Positions 1 to 7,059 are shown, counted from the first letter of the stretch. The stretch is DNA of 7,114 bases from Anaerolineaceae bacterium (GCA_028714615.1 JAQTMA010000084.1:1-7114), one strand, 5' to 3'. The notes: generated from the sequence alone by a model not told the origin. Made by a program: numbers and translations.

Positions 1-12
1 TTGAGGGGTTAG

Positions 13-40
13 CGTAGGATTTACCCAGGTAACGCCTACG
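13..40. other. Small hairpin upstream of the nuo promoter
   Basis: CGTAGG at 13-18 pairs perfectly with CCTACG at 35-40. Inside it, after a 2x2 internal loop, TTAC at 21-24 pairs with GTAA at 29-32 around a CCAG tetraloop. The structure lies upstream of the predicted promoter, so it would not be in the nuo transcript. It could be the tail of a terminator for an upstream gene, but no clean T-run follows (the next bases are GAATGCAATTT). It may also be chance. No gene is visible in the first 139 nt. Confidence 0.3.
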
Positions 41-69
41 GAATGCAATTTATCCATTTATTGTGAAAT

Positions 70-98
70 TTGCCACCTTCATTCTCTTGTGATATACT
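70..98 (+). promoter_or_regulatory. Predicted sigma70-type promoter of the nuo operon
   Basis: The -35 box TTGCCA (70-75) matches the TTGACA consensus at five of six positions. The -10 box TATACT (93-98) matches TATAAT at five of six. The spacer is exactly 17 nt, and a TG one base before the -10 box (90-91) makes it an extended -10 promoter. Transcription would start near 104-106, giving a leader of about 35 nt before nuoA. The surrounding DNA is clearly more AT-rich than the genes. I see no convincing operator or activator site beside it. The boxes are read directly; promoter activity is inferred. Confidence 0.65.
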
Positions 99-139
99 TT
101 GCTCGTTTAGAAATCTGACCAATATTGTAGGGATTTCTT

Positions 140-496
140 ATGATCAATCAGTATCTCCCCCTCTTTATCATTATCGTCGTCGCCGGTCTGGTCGGCGTGA
201 TCGCCATCTCCCTGGGCACCCTCTTTGGCCCCCGGCGGCCAACTTTACGCAAAGGGCTGCCGTACGAATCGGGCATGACTCCCTACGGCCCGGGTTCGCG
301 CCGCGTCTCTGTGCGCTACTACTTGATCGCCGTGCTCTTCATCCTGTTCGACGTCGAGGTGGTCTTCTTCCTGCCCTGGGCGGTCGTGTTCCGCAAGCTG
401 GGCCTATTTGCCCTGGTGGAGATGTTGGTATTTATCGGAATTTTACTGGTTGGGTATGTGTACGCCTGGAGGAAGGGAGCTTTGGAATGGGAGTAG
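140..496 (+). CDS. nuoA: NADH-quinone oxidoreductase subunit A (NuoA)
   Basis: Small membrane subunit of complex I (118 aa, normal for the family; homologue of mitochondrial ND3). It sits where the peripheral arm meets the membrane arm, near the quinone channel. Three hydrophobic segments are visible at about residues 5-29, 62-84 and 88-109. The loop between the first two carries the family motif [14 protein letters not shown] (42-55), followed by [20 protein letters not shown]71 and E73 in this stretch and E94 in the third helix match the conserved acidic residues D79, E81 and E102 of E. coli NuoA. The loop has Ser44 where many homologues have Cys (YECG). The ATG is preceded by AGGGA (129-133) at 6-nt spacing. 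It is the first gene after the predicted promoter, and its last 10 bases overlap nuoB. Confidence 0.96.
   Translation: MINQYLPLFIIIVVAGLVGVIAISLGTLFGPRRPTLRKGLPYESGMTPYGPGSRRVSVRYYLIAVLFILFDVEVVFFLPWAVVFRKLGLFALVEMLVFIGILLVGYVYAWRKGALEWE
474..479 (+). promoter_or_regulatory. Ribosome binding site fixing the nuoB start
   Basis: AGGGAG lies 7 nt before the ATG at 487, inside the end of nuoA. It supports starting nuoB here although the same frame stays open far upstream, across nuoA. The protein from this start also begins where NuoB homologues usually do. Confidence 0.6.
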
Positions 497-969
497 AGCA
501 AAAACTTGGCAACATGGGGATCGCCACCCTGCCTTTGGAGCAGGCGGTCAATTGGGCGCGCACCAACTCGATGTGGCCCATGCTCTTTGGCCTGGCCTGT
601 TGTGCGATCGAGATGATGTCAGCCCAGGCTTCGAACTACGATATGAGCCGTTTCGGCATGGAGCTGATGCGCGCCAGCCCGCGCCAATCCGACTTGATGA
701 TCGTCGCCGGGCGCGTCAGCCGGAAGATGGCGCCCGTCTTGCGCCGTTTGTACGACCAGATGCCAGATCCGAAGTGGGTGCTGGCGATGGGCGACTGCGC
801 CTCGAGCGGCGGCGTCTTCAACAACTACGCCATCGTGCAGGGCGTCGATGAAGTCGTCCCGGTGGACGTCTACGTGGCCGGCTGCCCGCCTCGCCCTGAA
901 GCCTTGATCCATGGGATCATCACCCTTCACGAGAAGGTGAGGGGCGAACACCTGTCAAAATGGAAATAG
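487..969 (+). CDS. nuoB: NADH-quinone oxidoreductase subunit B (NuoB), cluster N2 subunit
   Basis: Peripheral-arm subunit (160 aa) holding the [4Fe-4S] cluster N2, the last carrier before quinone. The N2 ligands are all visible: the tandem C38-C39 in [11 protein letters not shown]104 in MGDCASSGG, and C133 in [10 protein letters not shown]. These correspond to C63, C64, C129 and C158 of E. coli NuoB. The R/P-rich segment [20 protein letters not shown] (62-81) is also typical of the family. There is no signal peptide or membrane helix; the protein docks on NuoD and the membrane arm from the cytoplasm. The start at 487 is chosen from the AGGGAG site and family length. It overlaps the nuoA end by 10 bp in another frame, which suggests translational coupling. 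The frame is open back to a TTG at 70, but that part reads through nuoA and the promoter and has no NuoB character. Confidence 0.96.
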   Translation: MGVEQKLGNMGIATLPLEQAVNWARTNSMWPMLFGLACCAIEMMSAQASNYDMSRFGMELMRASPRQSDLMIVAGRVSRKMAPVLRRLYDQMPDPKWVLAMGDCASSGGVFNNYAIVQGVDEVVPVDVYVAGCPPRPEALIHGIITLHEKVRGEHLSKWK

Positions 970-972
970 ACC

Positions 973-1488
973 ATGCATGAGAGACTGCAACCTGCTGTAA
1001 CTGCCCTCCAGGAACGCTTCGGTGCGCAAATCCACGAATTTGCCGGGGAGGTTAACCTGATCTTGACACCCGACCAGATTATGGACGCCTGCCGGGCGTT
1101 GAAAGAGGAATTCCACTTCCCCTTCCTGGCGGCGGAGACGGCGGTAGACTATTGGCCGCAGGAAGAACCCCGTTTCCACGTGGTCTACAAGCTGTTTTCC
1201 CTGGACGGTGAAAACCAGATGATCGGGCTGCGCGTGCCTCTCTCCGGCAACGCGCCTCACATCCCTACCATTCAGGGTATTTACCGGGAGGCGAACTGGC
1301 GGGAGCGCGAGATGTTCGATATGTTCGGCATCTGCTTCGATAACCACCCGGATCTGCGCCGCATCCTCATGCCGGCGGATTGGGAGGGCCATCCGCTACG
1401 CAAGGATTATCCCTTAGGCTACGAAGAGGTGCGCTTTACTTTTAACGGTAGCGATCTCGAAAAGCGCAAACCGCATCCACGCGATTAG
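973..1488 (+). CDS. nuoC: NADH-quinone oxidoreductase subunit C (NuoC, 30-kDa subunit)
   Basis: Structural peripheral-arm subunit without cofactors that packs against NuoD and helps build the quinone-reduction module. It is 171 aa and separate from NuoD, unlike the NuoCD fusion of enterobacteria. The 30-kDa family signature is clear from residue 104: YREANWREREMFDMFGI, then H125, R129 and R130, continuing to GHPLRKDYPL (139-148). The N-terminal half is the usual less conserved alpha/beta region. The ATG follows the nuoB stop by 3 nt. The upstream site is weak (GGAAA at 962-966), so re-initiation by ribosomes finishing nuoB seems likely. The last codons and stop lie inside a hairpin (1468-1500). 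Confidence 0.95.
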   Translation: MHERLQPAVTALQERFGAQIHEFAGEVNLILTPDQIMDACRALKEEFHFPFLAAETAVDYWPQEEPRFHVVYKLFSLDGENQMIGLRVPLSGNAPHIPTIQGIYREANWREREMFDMFGICFDNHPDLRRILMPADWEGHPLRKDYPLGYEEVRFTFNGSDLEKRKPHPRD

Positions 1489-1500
1489 CGCGAGCGGTTT
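1468..1500 (+). terminator. Terminator-like or attenuator hairpin at the nuoC/nuoD junction
   Basis: AAACCGC (1468-1474) pairs perfectly with GCGGTTT (1494-1500). Inside, CGCG (1480-1483) pairs with CGCG (1489-1492) around the loop ATTAG, which contains the nuoC stop codon. The two stems are separated by an asymmetric internal loop (five bases left, one right). The right arm runs into TTTTCTATT (1498-1506), a poor T-tract. It could be a partial terminator, an RNA-processing or stability element, or chance. Full termination is unlikely, because nuoD to nuoG continue the same operon with no clear new promoter. Confidence 0.3.
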
Positions 1501-1521
1501 TCTATTCGTTGGGAGTCGATC

Positions 1522-2766
1522 ATGCTTGAATCTCAAGAAGTCAATCTGCATGAGCTGAACCTGGATGAGCTGCGCCACCTGGTCTCGGAGCGGGCTCTCA
1601 CCGGGGAGACCATGCTGCTGAATATGGGCCCGCAGCACCCCTCTACGCATGGGGTGCTGCGCCTGCTGGTCGAGCTGGATGGCGAGATCGTGGTGAACTG
1701 CATCCCGGATATCGGTTTTCTGCACACCGGGGTGGAAAAGAATATGGAATCCAAAACTTACCAGAAGGCTGAGGTGATGACCGACCGGTTGGATTACCTT
1801 AACCCGATGGGCAACAACCTGGCCTTCTGCCTGGCGGTTGAAAAGCTGGCGAGTCTGGACGTGCCCCCCCGCGCTCAAACGCTGCGCGTGATCCTGGCGG
1901 AGCTGGAACGGCTCTCCTCTCACCTGCTCTGGTTGGGCACCTCCGCCCTCGACCTGGCTGCCATGTCCGTTTTCCTGTATACCATGCGCGAGCGGGAAAT
2001 GATCCAGGATATCAAGGAGATGATCTCCGGGGCGCGCATGATGACCACCTACATCCGCCCTGGCGGCCTGTGGCGCGACGTTCCGGTCGAGTTCGAAGCG
2101 GCCGTTCGCGATTACCTGGACATCCAATCCAGGCGAATCGATGAATACGAATCCCTTCTGACCACCAATTCCCTGTTCCTGGACCGCACCCAGGGCATCG
2201 GCGTGGTCACGACCCAGGATTGTATTGACTATGGGGTGACCGGACCGGTCATCCGCGCTACCGGCTATTCCTATGACCTACGCAAGGCCTTTCCTTATAG
2301 CGGATACGAGCAGTTTGAGTTTGAGATCCCTACTGCGCAAGGTGGAGACGTCTATGCCCGCTATCTCGTGCGCGTGCAGGAGATGCGCCAGTCCATCCGC
2401 ATCATCTGCCAGGCGATGGACCGGTTGCCGTTCGGACCGGTACGCAGCAACAACCGTAAATTTGTGCCCCCGCCCCGTTCTGAGCTGGGAATCAGCATGG
2501 AAGCCGTCATCCATCATTTCAAGTTATGGACGGAAGGTTTCAATGTGCCCGCCGATTCGGTTTACGTGATGACCGAATCGCCGCGTGGGCTGCTGGGTGT
2601 ATATATGGAAGGAGACGGCGGACCGCTTCCGCGGCGCATCCATTACCACACCCCCTCTTTCCTCAATCTGCAAATCTTGCCGTTGATGGCGAAGGGCCAT
2701 TTCGTGGCCGACCTGGTAGGAATCATCGGCAGTGTTGATATCGTCTTGGGAGATTGTGACCGGTGA
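1522..2766 (+). CDS. nuoD: NADH-quinone oxidoreductase subunit D (NuoD, 49-kDa subunit)
   Basis: Catalytic core subunit (414 aa, usual length) that forms most of the quinone-binding pocket with NuoB; related to the large subunit of [NiFe] hydrogenases but without metal. The hallmark GPQHPSTHGVLRL lies at 36-48. By alignment from memory with Thermus Nqo4, H43, Y92 (in DRLDYLNPMGNN) and D144 (in GTSALDLAAM) match the quinone-site residues His38, Tyr87 and Asp139. Further family blocks are RKAFPYSGYEQFEF (254-267), GPVRSNNRK (305-313), SMEAVIHHFK (325-334) and the C-terminal IIGSVDIVLGDCDR. The hydrogenase nickel-ligand cysteines are absent, as expected. The ATG has GGGAG (1511-1515) 6 nt upstream. 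It is separated from nuoC by 33 nt, the widest gap in the operon, and its stop overlaps the nuoE start by 4 bp. Confidence 0.97.
   Translation: MLESQEVNLHELNLDELRHLVSERALTGETMLLNMGPQHPSTHGVLRLLVELDGEIVVNCIPDIGFLHTGVEKNMESKTYQKAEVMTDRLDYLNPMGNNLAFCLAVEKLASLDVPPRAQTLRVILAELERLSSHLLWLGTSALDLAAMSVFLYTMREREMIQDIKEMISGARMMTTYIRPGGLWRDVPVEFEAAVRDYLDIQSRRIDEYESLLTTNSLFLDRTQGIGVVTTQDCIDYGVTGPVIRATGYSYDLRKAFPYSGYEQFEFEIPTAQGGDVYARYLVRVQEMRQSIRIICQAMDRLPFGPVRSNNRKFVPPPRSELGISMEAVIHHFKLWTEGFNVPADSVYVMTESPRGLLGVYMEGDGGPLPRRIHYHTPSFLNLQILPLMAKGHFVADLVGIIGSVDIVLGDCDR
2748..2752 (+). promoter_or_regulatory. Ribosome binding site supporting the GTG start of nuoE
   Basis: GGGAG inside the end of nuoD lies 10 nt before the GTG at 2763. 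The GTG overlaps the nuoD stop as GTGA. The next in-frame ATG (2808) has no comparable site, so the GTG start with stop-start coupling is preferred. Confidence 0.5.
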
Positions 2767-3290
2767 ACGATCTGGCTGCGAAGTACCCTGAAGAAATCCA
2801 CAAGACCATGGCAAAGTACCCGCCCGAGTTTAAGCGCTCGGCCGTGATGCCCCTGCTCTATCTGGCCCAGCGAGAAACGGGTTCACTGACCCAGAAATCC
2901 TTGCAGGACGTTGCCGAGATCTGCGAGATCTCCGTAACGGATGTGGCATCCATCGTGGGATTTTATACACTCTACCACGACACACCCGCTGCGGATGGCA
3001 AATACCGCCTCCAGGTATGCACCGATTTGCCCTGCGCGCTGCGCGGCGCCGAACAGTTTTTGGAGAAACTGTGTGAAAACCTGGCCATTACAGTCGGGCA
3101 AACCACCCCGGATGGCTTGATTACGGTGGAAGCGGTAACCTGCCTGGCGGGCTGTCATCGTGCGCCGCTATTCCAGGTGCAGTCGGGCAACGACATCAGC
3201 TACCACGAAGATCAGACGATCGAGAGCGCCATGCAGTTCGTGGATGAGCTGAGGCGTCAAGACCAGCAACAGAAGGAGGTCGGCGGATGA
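2763..3290 (+). CDS. nuoE: NADH-quinone oxidoreductase subunit E (NuoE, 24-kDa subunit)
   Basis: Thioredoxin-like [2Fe-2S] subunit of the NADH-dehydrogenase module, carrying the off-path cluster N1a beside the FMN of NuoF. It is 175 aa. The N-terminal helical part includes SAVMPLLYLAQRETG (26-40) and VASIVGFYTLYHDTP (61-75), both typical. Cluster ligands are C86 and C91 in VCTDLPCALRGA, and C127 and C131 in TCLAGCHRAP, with the expected C-x4-C and C-x3-C spacing. A Thr stands where many homologues have Glu before the third ligand. The start is GTG, overlapping the nuoD stop by 4 bp; an ATG at 2808 would remove 15 residues and lose the coupling. The last codons (K-E-V) encode the strong ribosome binding site of nuoF, and the stop overlaps the nuoF ATG as ATGA. 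Confidence 0.95.
   Translation: MNDLAAKYPEEIHKTMAKYPPEFKRSAVMPLLYLAQRETGSLTQKSLQDVAEICEISVTDVASIVGFYTLYHDTPAADGKYRLQVCTDLPCALRGAEQFLEKLCENLAITVGQTTPDGLITVEAVTCLAGCHRAPLFQVQSGNDISYHEDQTIESAMQFVDELRRQDQQQKEVGG
3273..3280 (+). promoter_or_regulatory. Full-consensus Shine-Dalgarno of nuoF
   Basis: AAGGAGGT is fully complementary to the conserved 3' end of bacterial 16S rRNA and sits 6 nt before the nuoF ATG at 3287. It is the strongest ribosome binding site in the window and is embedded in the last codons of nuoE. Together with the ATGA overlap it suggests efficient, coupled translation of nuoF. Confidence 0.8.
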
Positions 3291-4558
3291 GCGCGCCCGA
3301 GTACGTCCTGCTGCGTCACCGCGACATTCCCGACCTGGATAGGCTGGATGTGTACCGCCGGAGCGGCGGATTCGAGGCGCTGCGCAAAGCCGTTACCGGC
3401 CTGACTCCGGAACAGGTCACCCAGGAAGTGAAGAACTCCGGGCTGCGCGGTCGCGGCGGTGCGGGATTCCCGACCGGCACCAAATGGAGCTTTTTGCCGA
3501 ATACCCTCTGGCCGCATTACGTCGTCGCCAACGCCGACGAATCTGAACCGGGCACTTTTAAGGATCGGGAAATTCTGGAAGGCAATCCCTTCCAATTCCT
3601 GGAGGGCCTGGCTATCGCCTGCTACGCGGTCCAGGCCAGGGTAGGATATGTTTACCTGCGCGGCGAGTTCTGGCAGATCGCCGCAGCCCTCGACCAACGC
3701 ATCGCGGAGCTTGAAGCCGCTGGTTTGTTGGGAGATAAACTTTTTGGAAGTGAATACAGCCTGCGTATCCATACTCACCTGGGCGCCGGGGCTTATATCT
3801 GTGGGGAAGAGACTGCCCTGCTCGAATCGCTGGAGGGCAAACTCGGCCAGCCCCGCCTGCGCCCACCCTTCCCGGCCGTGGCGGGGCTATACAACCGGCC
3901 GACCGTCATCAACAACGTCGAGACGTTGACCAATTTACCGCCCATTATCACACGCGGCGCTGCCTGGTTTCATACCATCGGCACCGAGAAAAGCCCGGGT
4001 CCGAAGATTTTCTGCCTGTCCGGGCGCATCAATCAGCCGGGCAATTACGAGCTGCCCCTGGGCACGACTTTCCGCAAGCTGATCTTCGAGCTGGGCGGTG
4101 GAATCCCGGACGGGCGCAAGATCAAAGCGATCATGCCAGCCGGGGCTTCTTCCAGCATCATCGCCGTCGAAAACGAGTCTGTTTTAGACACACCGATGGA
4201 TTATGAAGCCACTACTGCGCTCGGGTCTCCCCTGGGTTCAGCTTCGCTGATCATTATCGACGAGACGGTCGACATGAATTGGCTGGTTGACAAGACAGTG
4301 CATTTCTTTGAGCACGAGTCGTGCGGAAAATGCACTCCCTGCCGCGAAGGCACCTTCTGGATGGCCCATCTCACCCAACGGATACTGGGCGGCCAGGCCA
4401 CCCCGGCTGACGTGCAACTGCTCGATACAGTCGCAGCACAAATGCAAGGCAAGTGTTTGTGTGCGTTGGGTGAATTTTCCACCATGGCCGTCCGTTCTGG
4501 CATCAAACAGTTCCGGGGCGAATTCGAACCCCGGGTGGAGCATCCAGTCCATGAATAA
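3287..4558 (+). CDS. nuoF: NADH-quinone oxidoreductase subunit F (NuoF, 51-kDa, NADH/FMN subunit)
   Basis: Entry point of complex I: binds NADH, holds FMN and carries the [4Fe-4S] cluster N3; cytoplasmic. It is 423 aa, the usual size. The glycine-rich nucleotide-binding block GLRGRGGAGFPTGTKW lies at 52-67, and the FMN block NADESEPGTFKDREILEGNP at 82-101. The second conserved block GAGAYICGEETALLESLEG is at 166-184. A SLBB-like region (about 235-325) precedes the C-terminal N3 domain. N3 ligands are C346, C349 and C352 in SCGKCTPCREG, plus C392 in CALGE. An extra cysteine, C390, lies two residues before the last ligand. The ATG is set by the AAGGAGGT site and overlaps the nuoE stop by 4 bp; the end overlaps nuoG by 8 bp. 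The full-length NuoF supports use of NADH as electron donor rather than a headless, ferredoxin-linked complex. Confidence 0.97.
   Translation: MSAPEYVLLRHRDIPDLDRLDVYRRSGGFEALRKAVTGLTPEQVTQEVKNSGLRGRGGAGFPTGTKWSFLPNTLWPHYVVANADESEPGTFKDREILEGNPFQFLEGLAIACYAVQARVGYVYLRGEFWQIAAALDQRIAELEAAGLLGDKLFGSEYSLRIHTHLGAGAYICGEETALLESLEGKLGQPRLRPPFPAVAGLYNRPTVINNVETLTNLPPIITRGAAWFHTIGTEKSPGPKIFCLSGRINQPGNYELPLGTTFRKLIFELGGGIPDGRKIKAIMPAGASSSIIAVENESVLDTPMDYEATTALGSPLGSASLIIIDETVDMNWLVDKTVHFFEHESCGKCTPCREGTFWMAHLTQRILGGQATPADVQLLDTVAAQMQGKCLCALGEFSTMAVRSGIKQFRGEFEPRVEHPVHE
4534..4540 (+). promoter_or_regulatory. Ribosome binding site supporting the nuoG start
   Basis: GGTGGAG inside the end of nuoF lies 10 nt before the ATG at 4551. 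The alternative in-frame ATG at 4560 would be 19 nt away, so 4551 is preferred; the choice changes only three residues. Confidence 0.5.
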
Positions 4559-7055
4559 GATGGTTACCCTGACAATCGACGGCCAACCAGCCTATGTGCC
4601 GGCAGGCACGCTTATCGTGGATGCCGCGAAAACGATCGGGATCGACATCCCGGTGTTCTGCTACCATCCCAAGTTAGAACCGGTGGGAATGTGTCGCATG
4701 TGCCTGGTGGAAATCGGACGCCCGGTCGTCGATCGCACCACGGGCGAAGTCCAGAAGAATGAGGATGGGACGGTCAAGATCTCTTTTGGGCCCAAGCTGG
4801 AAACCGCCTGTACTACCCCCGTTTCGGAAGGGATGGAAGTGCGCGGCATGACCGAGAAGGTCGAAGCCGCCCGGCGGGAGATGCTCGAGTTTTTGCTGAC
4901 CTCCCACCCTTTGGACTGTCCGATCTGTGACAAGGGCGGGGAATGCCCGCTGCAAAACCTGACCCTGCGCTTTGGACCGGGTACCAGCCGCTATCTCCTT
5001 AACGAGAAAATGCGCCTGGCCAAGCAGTATCCCCTGGGCGAGCTGATTTACCTGGACCGCGAGCGTTGTATCCAGTGCGCCCGCTGCATTCGCTTCCAGG
5101 ATGAGATCGTGGATGACCCCGTCATCGGTTTCTACCAGCGTGGGCGGTCTCTGGAGATTATTTCCTACTCCGATCCGGGTTTTGATTCGTACTTCTCTGG
5201 CAATACGACCGACATCTGCCCCGTGGGCGCCCTCACCACTACCGACTTTCGTTTCGAAGCGCGCCCCTGGGAGCTCAACTCGGCGGCTTCTATCTGCCAG
5301 CACTGCCCGGTCGGCTGTAATCTGACCATCAACGTGCGCCGTGAAGCGCGCAGCGGTGGCCAGACGGTGATCAAACGCATTATGCCGCGCCAGAATGAAG
5401 CCGTCAACGAAATCTGGATGTGTGACAAGGGTCGCTGGGGCTACCATTTTGCACAGGCTCCTGAGCGGTTGGTCGAGCCCCTGGTATGTAAGGATGGCGA
5501 ACTGGTCCCGGCGACTTATGAGGAGGCCTTTACACGAGCGGCTGAAGGGCTGCGCGCCGCCGGAGAAGGGTTCCTGGCACTGGCGGGTGGGCGCCTGTCA
5601 AATGAAGACTTATTCAACTTGCGCGAGCTGGCTCGCGAGCAGGGCGGGCAGGCTTCCCTCTACTCTTTCATGGCTGGCGGCGAATTGACCACTCAACTAG
5701 GCCTGCCACCGGGATCGAACCTCAAGGATGTGGGCAAGGGCGCCACCATTCTGGTGGTGGCTTGTGACCTTGAAGAAGAAGCGCCCATCTGGTGGCTGCG
5801 CATCAAGCAAGCGGCTGAACGGGGCGCCACGCTCATTGTGGCTAACCCGCGCGCAACCAAATTGGACCGCGCTGCTCACTACAAACTGCGTTACCGTTAC
5901 GGGCAGGAGAGCGACCTGGTAGCAGCGTTGTTGCCGGGTTCGGGCAGTGAACTGGCCGAGACGGACGAGATGCGCGCGGTTGTCAAGGCGTTCGATGAAG
6001 CCGAGAACGGGCTGGTAATCTACGGCCACGAAGGGGTGGGTTTGGCCCAAAGCCGCGCTCTGGCAGATTCCTGCGCCCGCCTGTTAGTGGCCACCGGCCA
6101 TTATGGCAAACCCAACAACGGCTTATTGGCCGCCTGGGCGCGCGCCAACGAGCAGGGCGCCTGGGAACTCGGTTTTCGCCCGCTGGACGACCTGAACGCC
6201 GCCCTCTCGGGTGCGAAGGGGGTGCTGATCGCCGCGGCTGATCCCGCCGGGGATGACCCCATCCTGGCGCAAGCCATCGAGCAGGCAGGCTTCGTCGTCG
6301 TGCAAGAGCTTTTCCTCACCGAGACGGCCCGCCGGGCAGACGTGGTCCTACCGGTTCAGTCATTTGCCGAGCGTGAAGGCAGCTTTACCAGCGCCGAGCG
6401 CCGCGTCCAACGTTTCTATCCCGCCGGGATCAACACGCGCCGCCGGTTGCTGCCCGATTACGCCCTCACCGCCCAACTCGGCGCCCACCTGGGGGTCGAC
6501 CTGGAAGGCCGGGCGCCTTCCCTGGTCATGCGCCGCATCAACCAGGCTGAGTCTGCTTTTACCGGGGTCACGTATGAGAAGTTGGCTGAGACACATCCGC
6601 AAACCCCCATCTTTGGACGCAGTGACTTGTATTATGGCGGGACTGGCTACGCCAACACCCAGGGAGTGGGCGTCCAGCTTCCGATCACTGCCCAGGCTGG
6701 TGTGATCCCCACCCTGCCGGAGAGCGATGCTCGCCCATTCGTCTTCCCGCAAGGCGATCTCATCGCCGTACCTGTCGACCGCCTGTACGACCGCGGAGCT
6801 ACCCTGACGCCCTCACAGCCCTTGTTGGGGCAGCGCATGACGCCTGCCGCCATCGTGCTGCACCCGGATGAGGTTCGCGCCCGCGGCCTGGCGGCTGGCG
6901 AGCAAGCACTCGTCACGCTGGGCGGGGTCACCCTGCCGGCCCGCGTCGAGGTGGATGAAACCATGCCAATGGCCGTTGCCTTGATCCCCCGCTCGGTTGG
7001 CTTTCCGTTGACTACGCCGGCGGCCATTGAAGTAACCGTGCTGCAAAAAGCATGA
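4551..7055 (+). CDS. nuoG: NADH-quinone oxidoreductase subunit G (NuoG, 75-kDa subunit)
   Basis: Largest peripheral subunit (834 aa), carrying electrons from NuoF onward. Domains in order: a ferredoxin-like [2Fe-2S] domain for N1b with C37, C48, C51 and C87; the His-Cys box for N5 with H119, C123, C126 and C132; cluster N4 with C173, C176 and C179 in RCIQCARCIR and C223 in DICPVG; the four-cysteine N7 motif C249, C252, C256 and C291; a molybdopterin-oxidoreductase-like domain without catalytic role (about 300-620), including RADVVLPVQSFAEREGSFT (595-613); and a C-terminal beta-barrel domain of the molydopterin-dinucleotide-binding type (about 735-834). The long gap between C51 and C87 resembles the Thermus-type subunit more than E. 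coli. The gap between the last two N7 cysteines is 34 residues, longer than the 27 I know from E. coli. The start at 4551 overlaps nuoF by 8 bp. Confidence 0.96.
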   Translation: MNKMVTLTIDGQPAYVPAGTLIVDAAKTIGIDIPVFCYHPKLEPVGMCRMCLVEIGRPVVDRTTGEVQKNEDGTVKISFGPKLETACTTPVSEGMEVRGMTEKVEAARREMLEFLLTSHPLDCPICDKGGECPLQNLTLRFGPGTSRYLLNEKMRLAKQYPLGELIYLDRERCIQCARCIRFQDEIVDDPVIGFYQRGRSLEIISYSDPGFDSYFSGNTTDICPVGALTTTDFRFEARPWELNSAASICQHCPVGCNLTINVRREARSGGQTVIKRIMPRQNEAVNEIWMCDKGRWGYHFAQAPERLVEPLVCKDGELVPATYEEAFTRAAEGLRAAGEGFLALAGGRLSNEDLFNLRELAREQGGQASLYSFMAGGELTTQLGLPPGSNLKDVGKGATILVVACDLEEEAPIWWLRIKQAAERGATLIVANPRATKLDRAAHYKLRYRYGQESDLVAALLPGSGSELAETDEMRAVVKAFDEAENGLVIYGHEGVGLAQSRALADSCARLLVATGHYGKPNNGLLAAWARANEQGAWELGFRPLDDLNAALSGAKGVLIAAADPAGDDPILAQAIEQAGFVVVQELFLTETARRADVVLPVQSFAEREGSFTSAERRVQRFYPAGINTRRRLLPDYALTAQLGAHLGVDLEGRAPSLVMRRINQAESAFTGVTYEKLAETHPQTPIFGRSDLYYGGTGYANTQGVGVQLPITAQAGVIPTLPESDARPFVFPQGDLIAVPVDRLYDRGATLTPSQPLLGQRMTPAAIVLHPDEVRARGLAAGEQALVTLGGVTLPARVEVDETMPMAVALIPRSVGFPLTTPAAIEVTVLQKA

Positions 7056-7059
7056 TGCA

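Noticed and set aside
70..486. The nuoB frame is open upstream across nuoA, as a possible N-terminal extension or overlapping gene
   Set aside because: It starts at a TTG within the -35 box, reads through the promoter and nuoA, and has no NuoB-like sequence. NuoA in the other frame is fully conserved. Long open shadows are expected in GC-rich coding DNA.
1414..2127. 237-codon open frame on the minus strand opposite nuoC/nuoD
   Set aside because: It lies antisense to well-conserved nuoD, has a low-complexity His/Gln-rich composition, and no recognisable domain. It is a shadow.
4287..4550. The nuoG frame is open upstream inside nuoF
   Set aside because: It overlaps the N3 domain of NuoF out of frame and lacks similarity to NuoG; the ferredoxin domain begins right after the ATG at 4551.
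2763..4558. nuoEF as a stand-alone NAD-reducing hydrogenase or formate dehydrogenase module
   Set aside because: The genes are stop-start coupled to nuoD and nuoG in one operon, so a complex I role is the simplest reading.
4899..5410. NuoG as a real molybdenum enzyme, such as a formate dehydrogenase alpha subunit
   Set aside because: The Fe-S order (N1b, N5, N4, N7) and the position right after nuoF in a nuoA-G cluster fit NuoG. I see no segment convincingly resembling the catalytic Cys/Sec region of formate dehydrogenases.
4674..5447. 257-codon open frame on the minus strand opposite nuoG
   Set aside because: It is antisense to the cysteine-rich Fe-S domains of NuoG, and shows no domain of its own.
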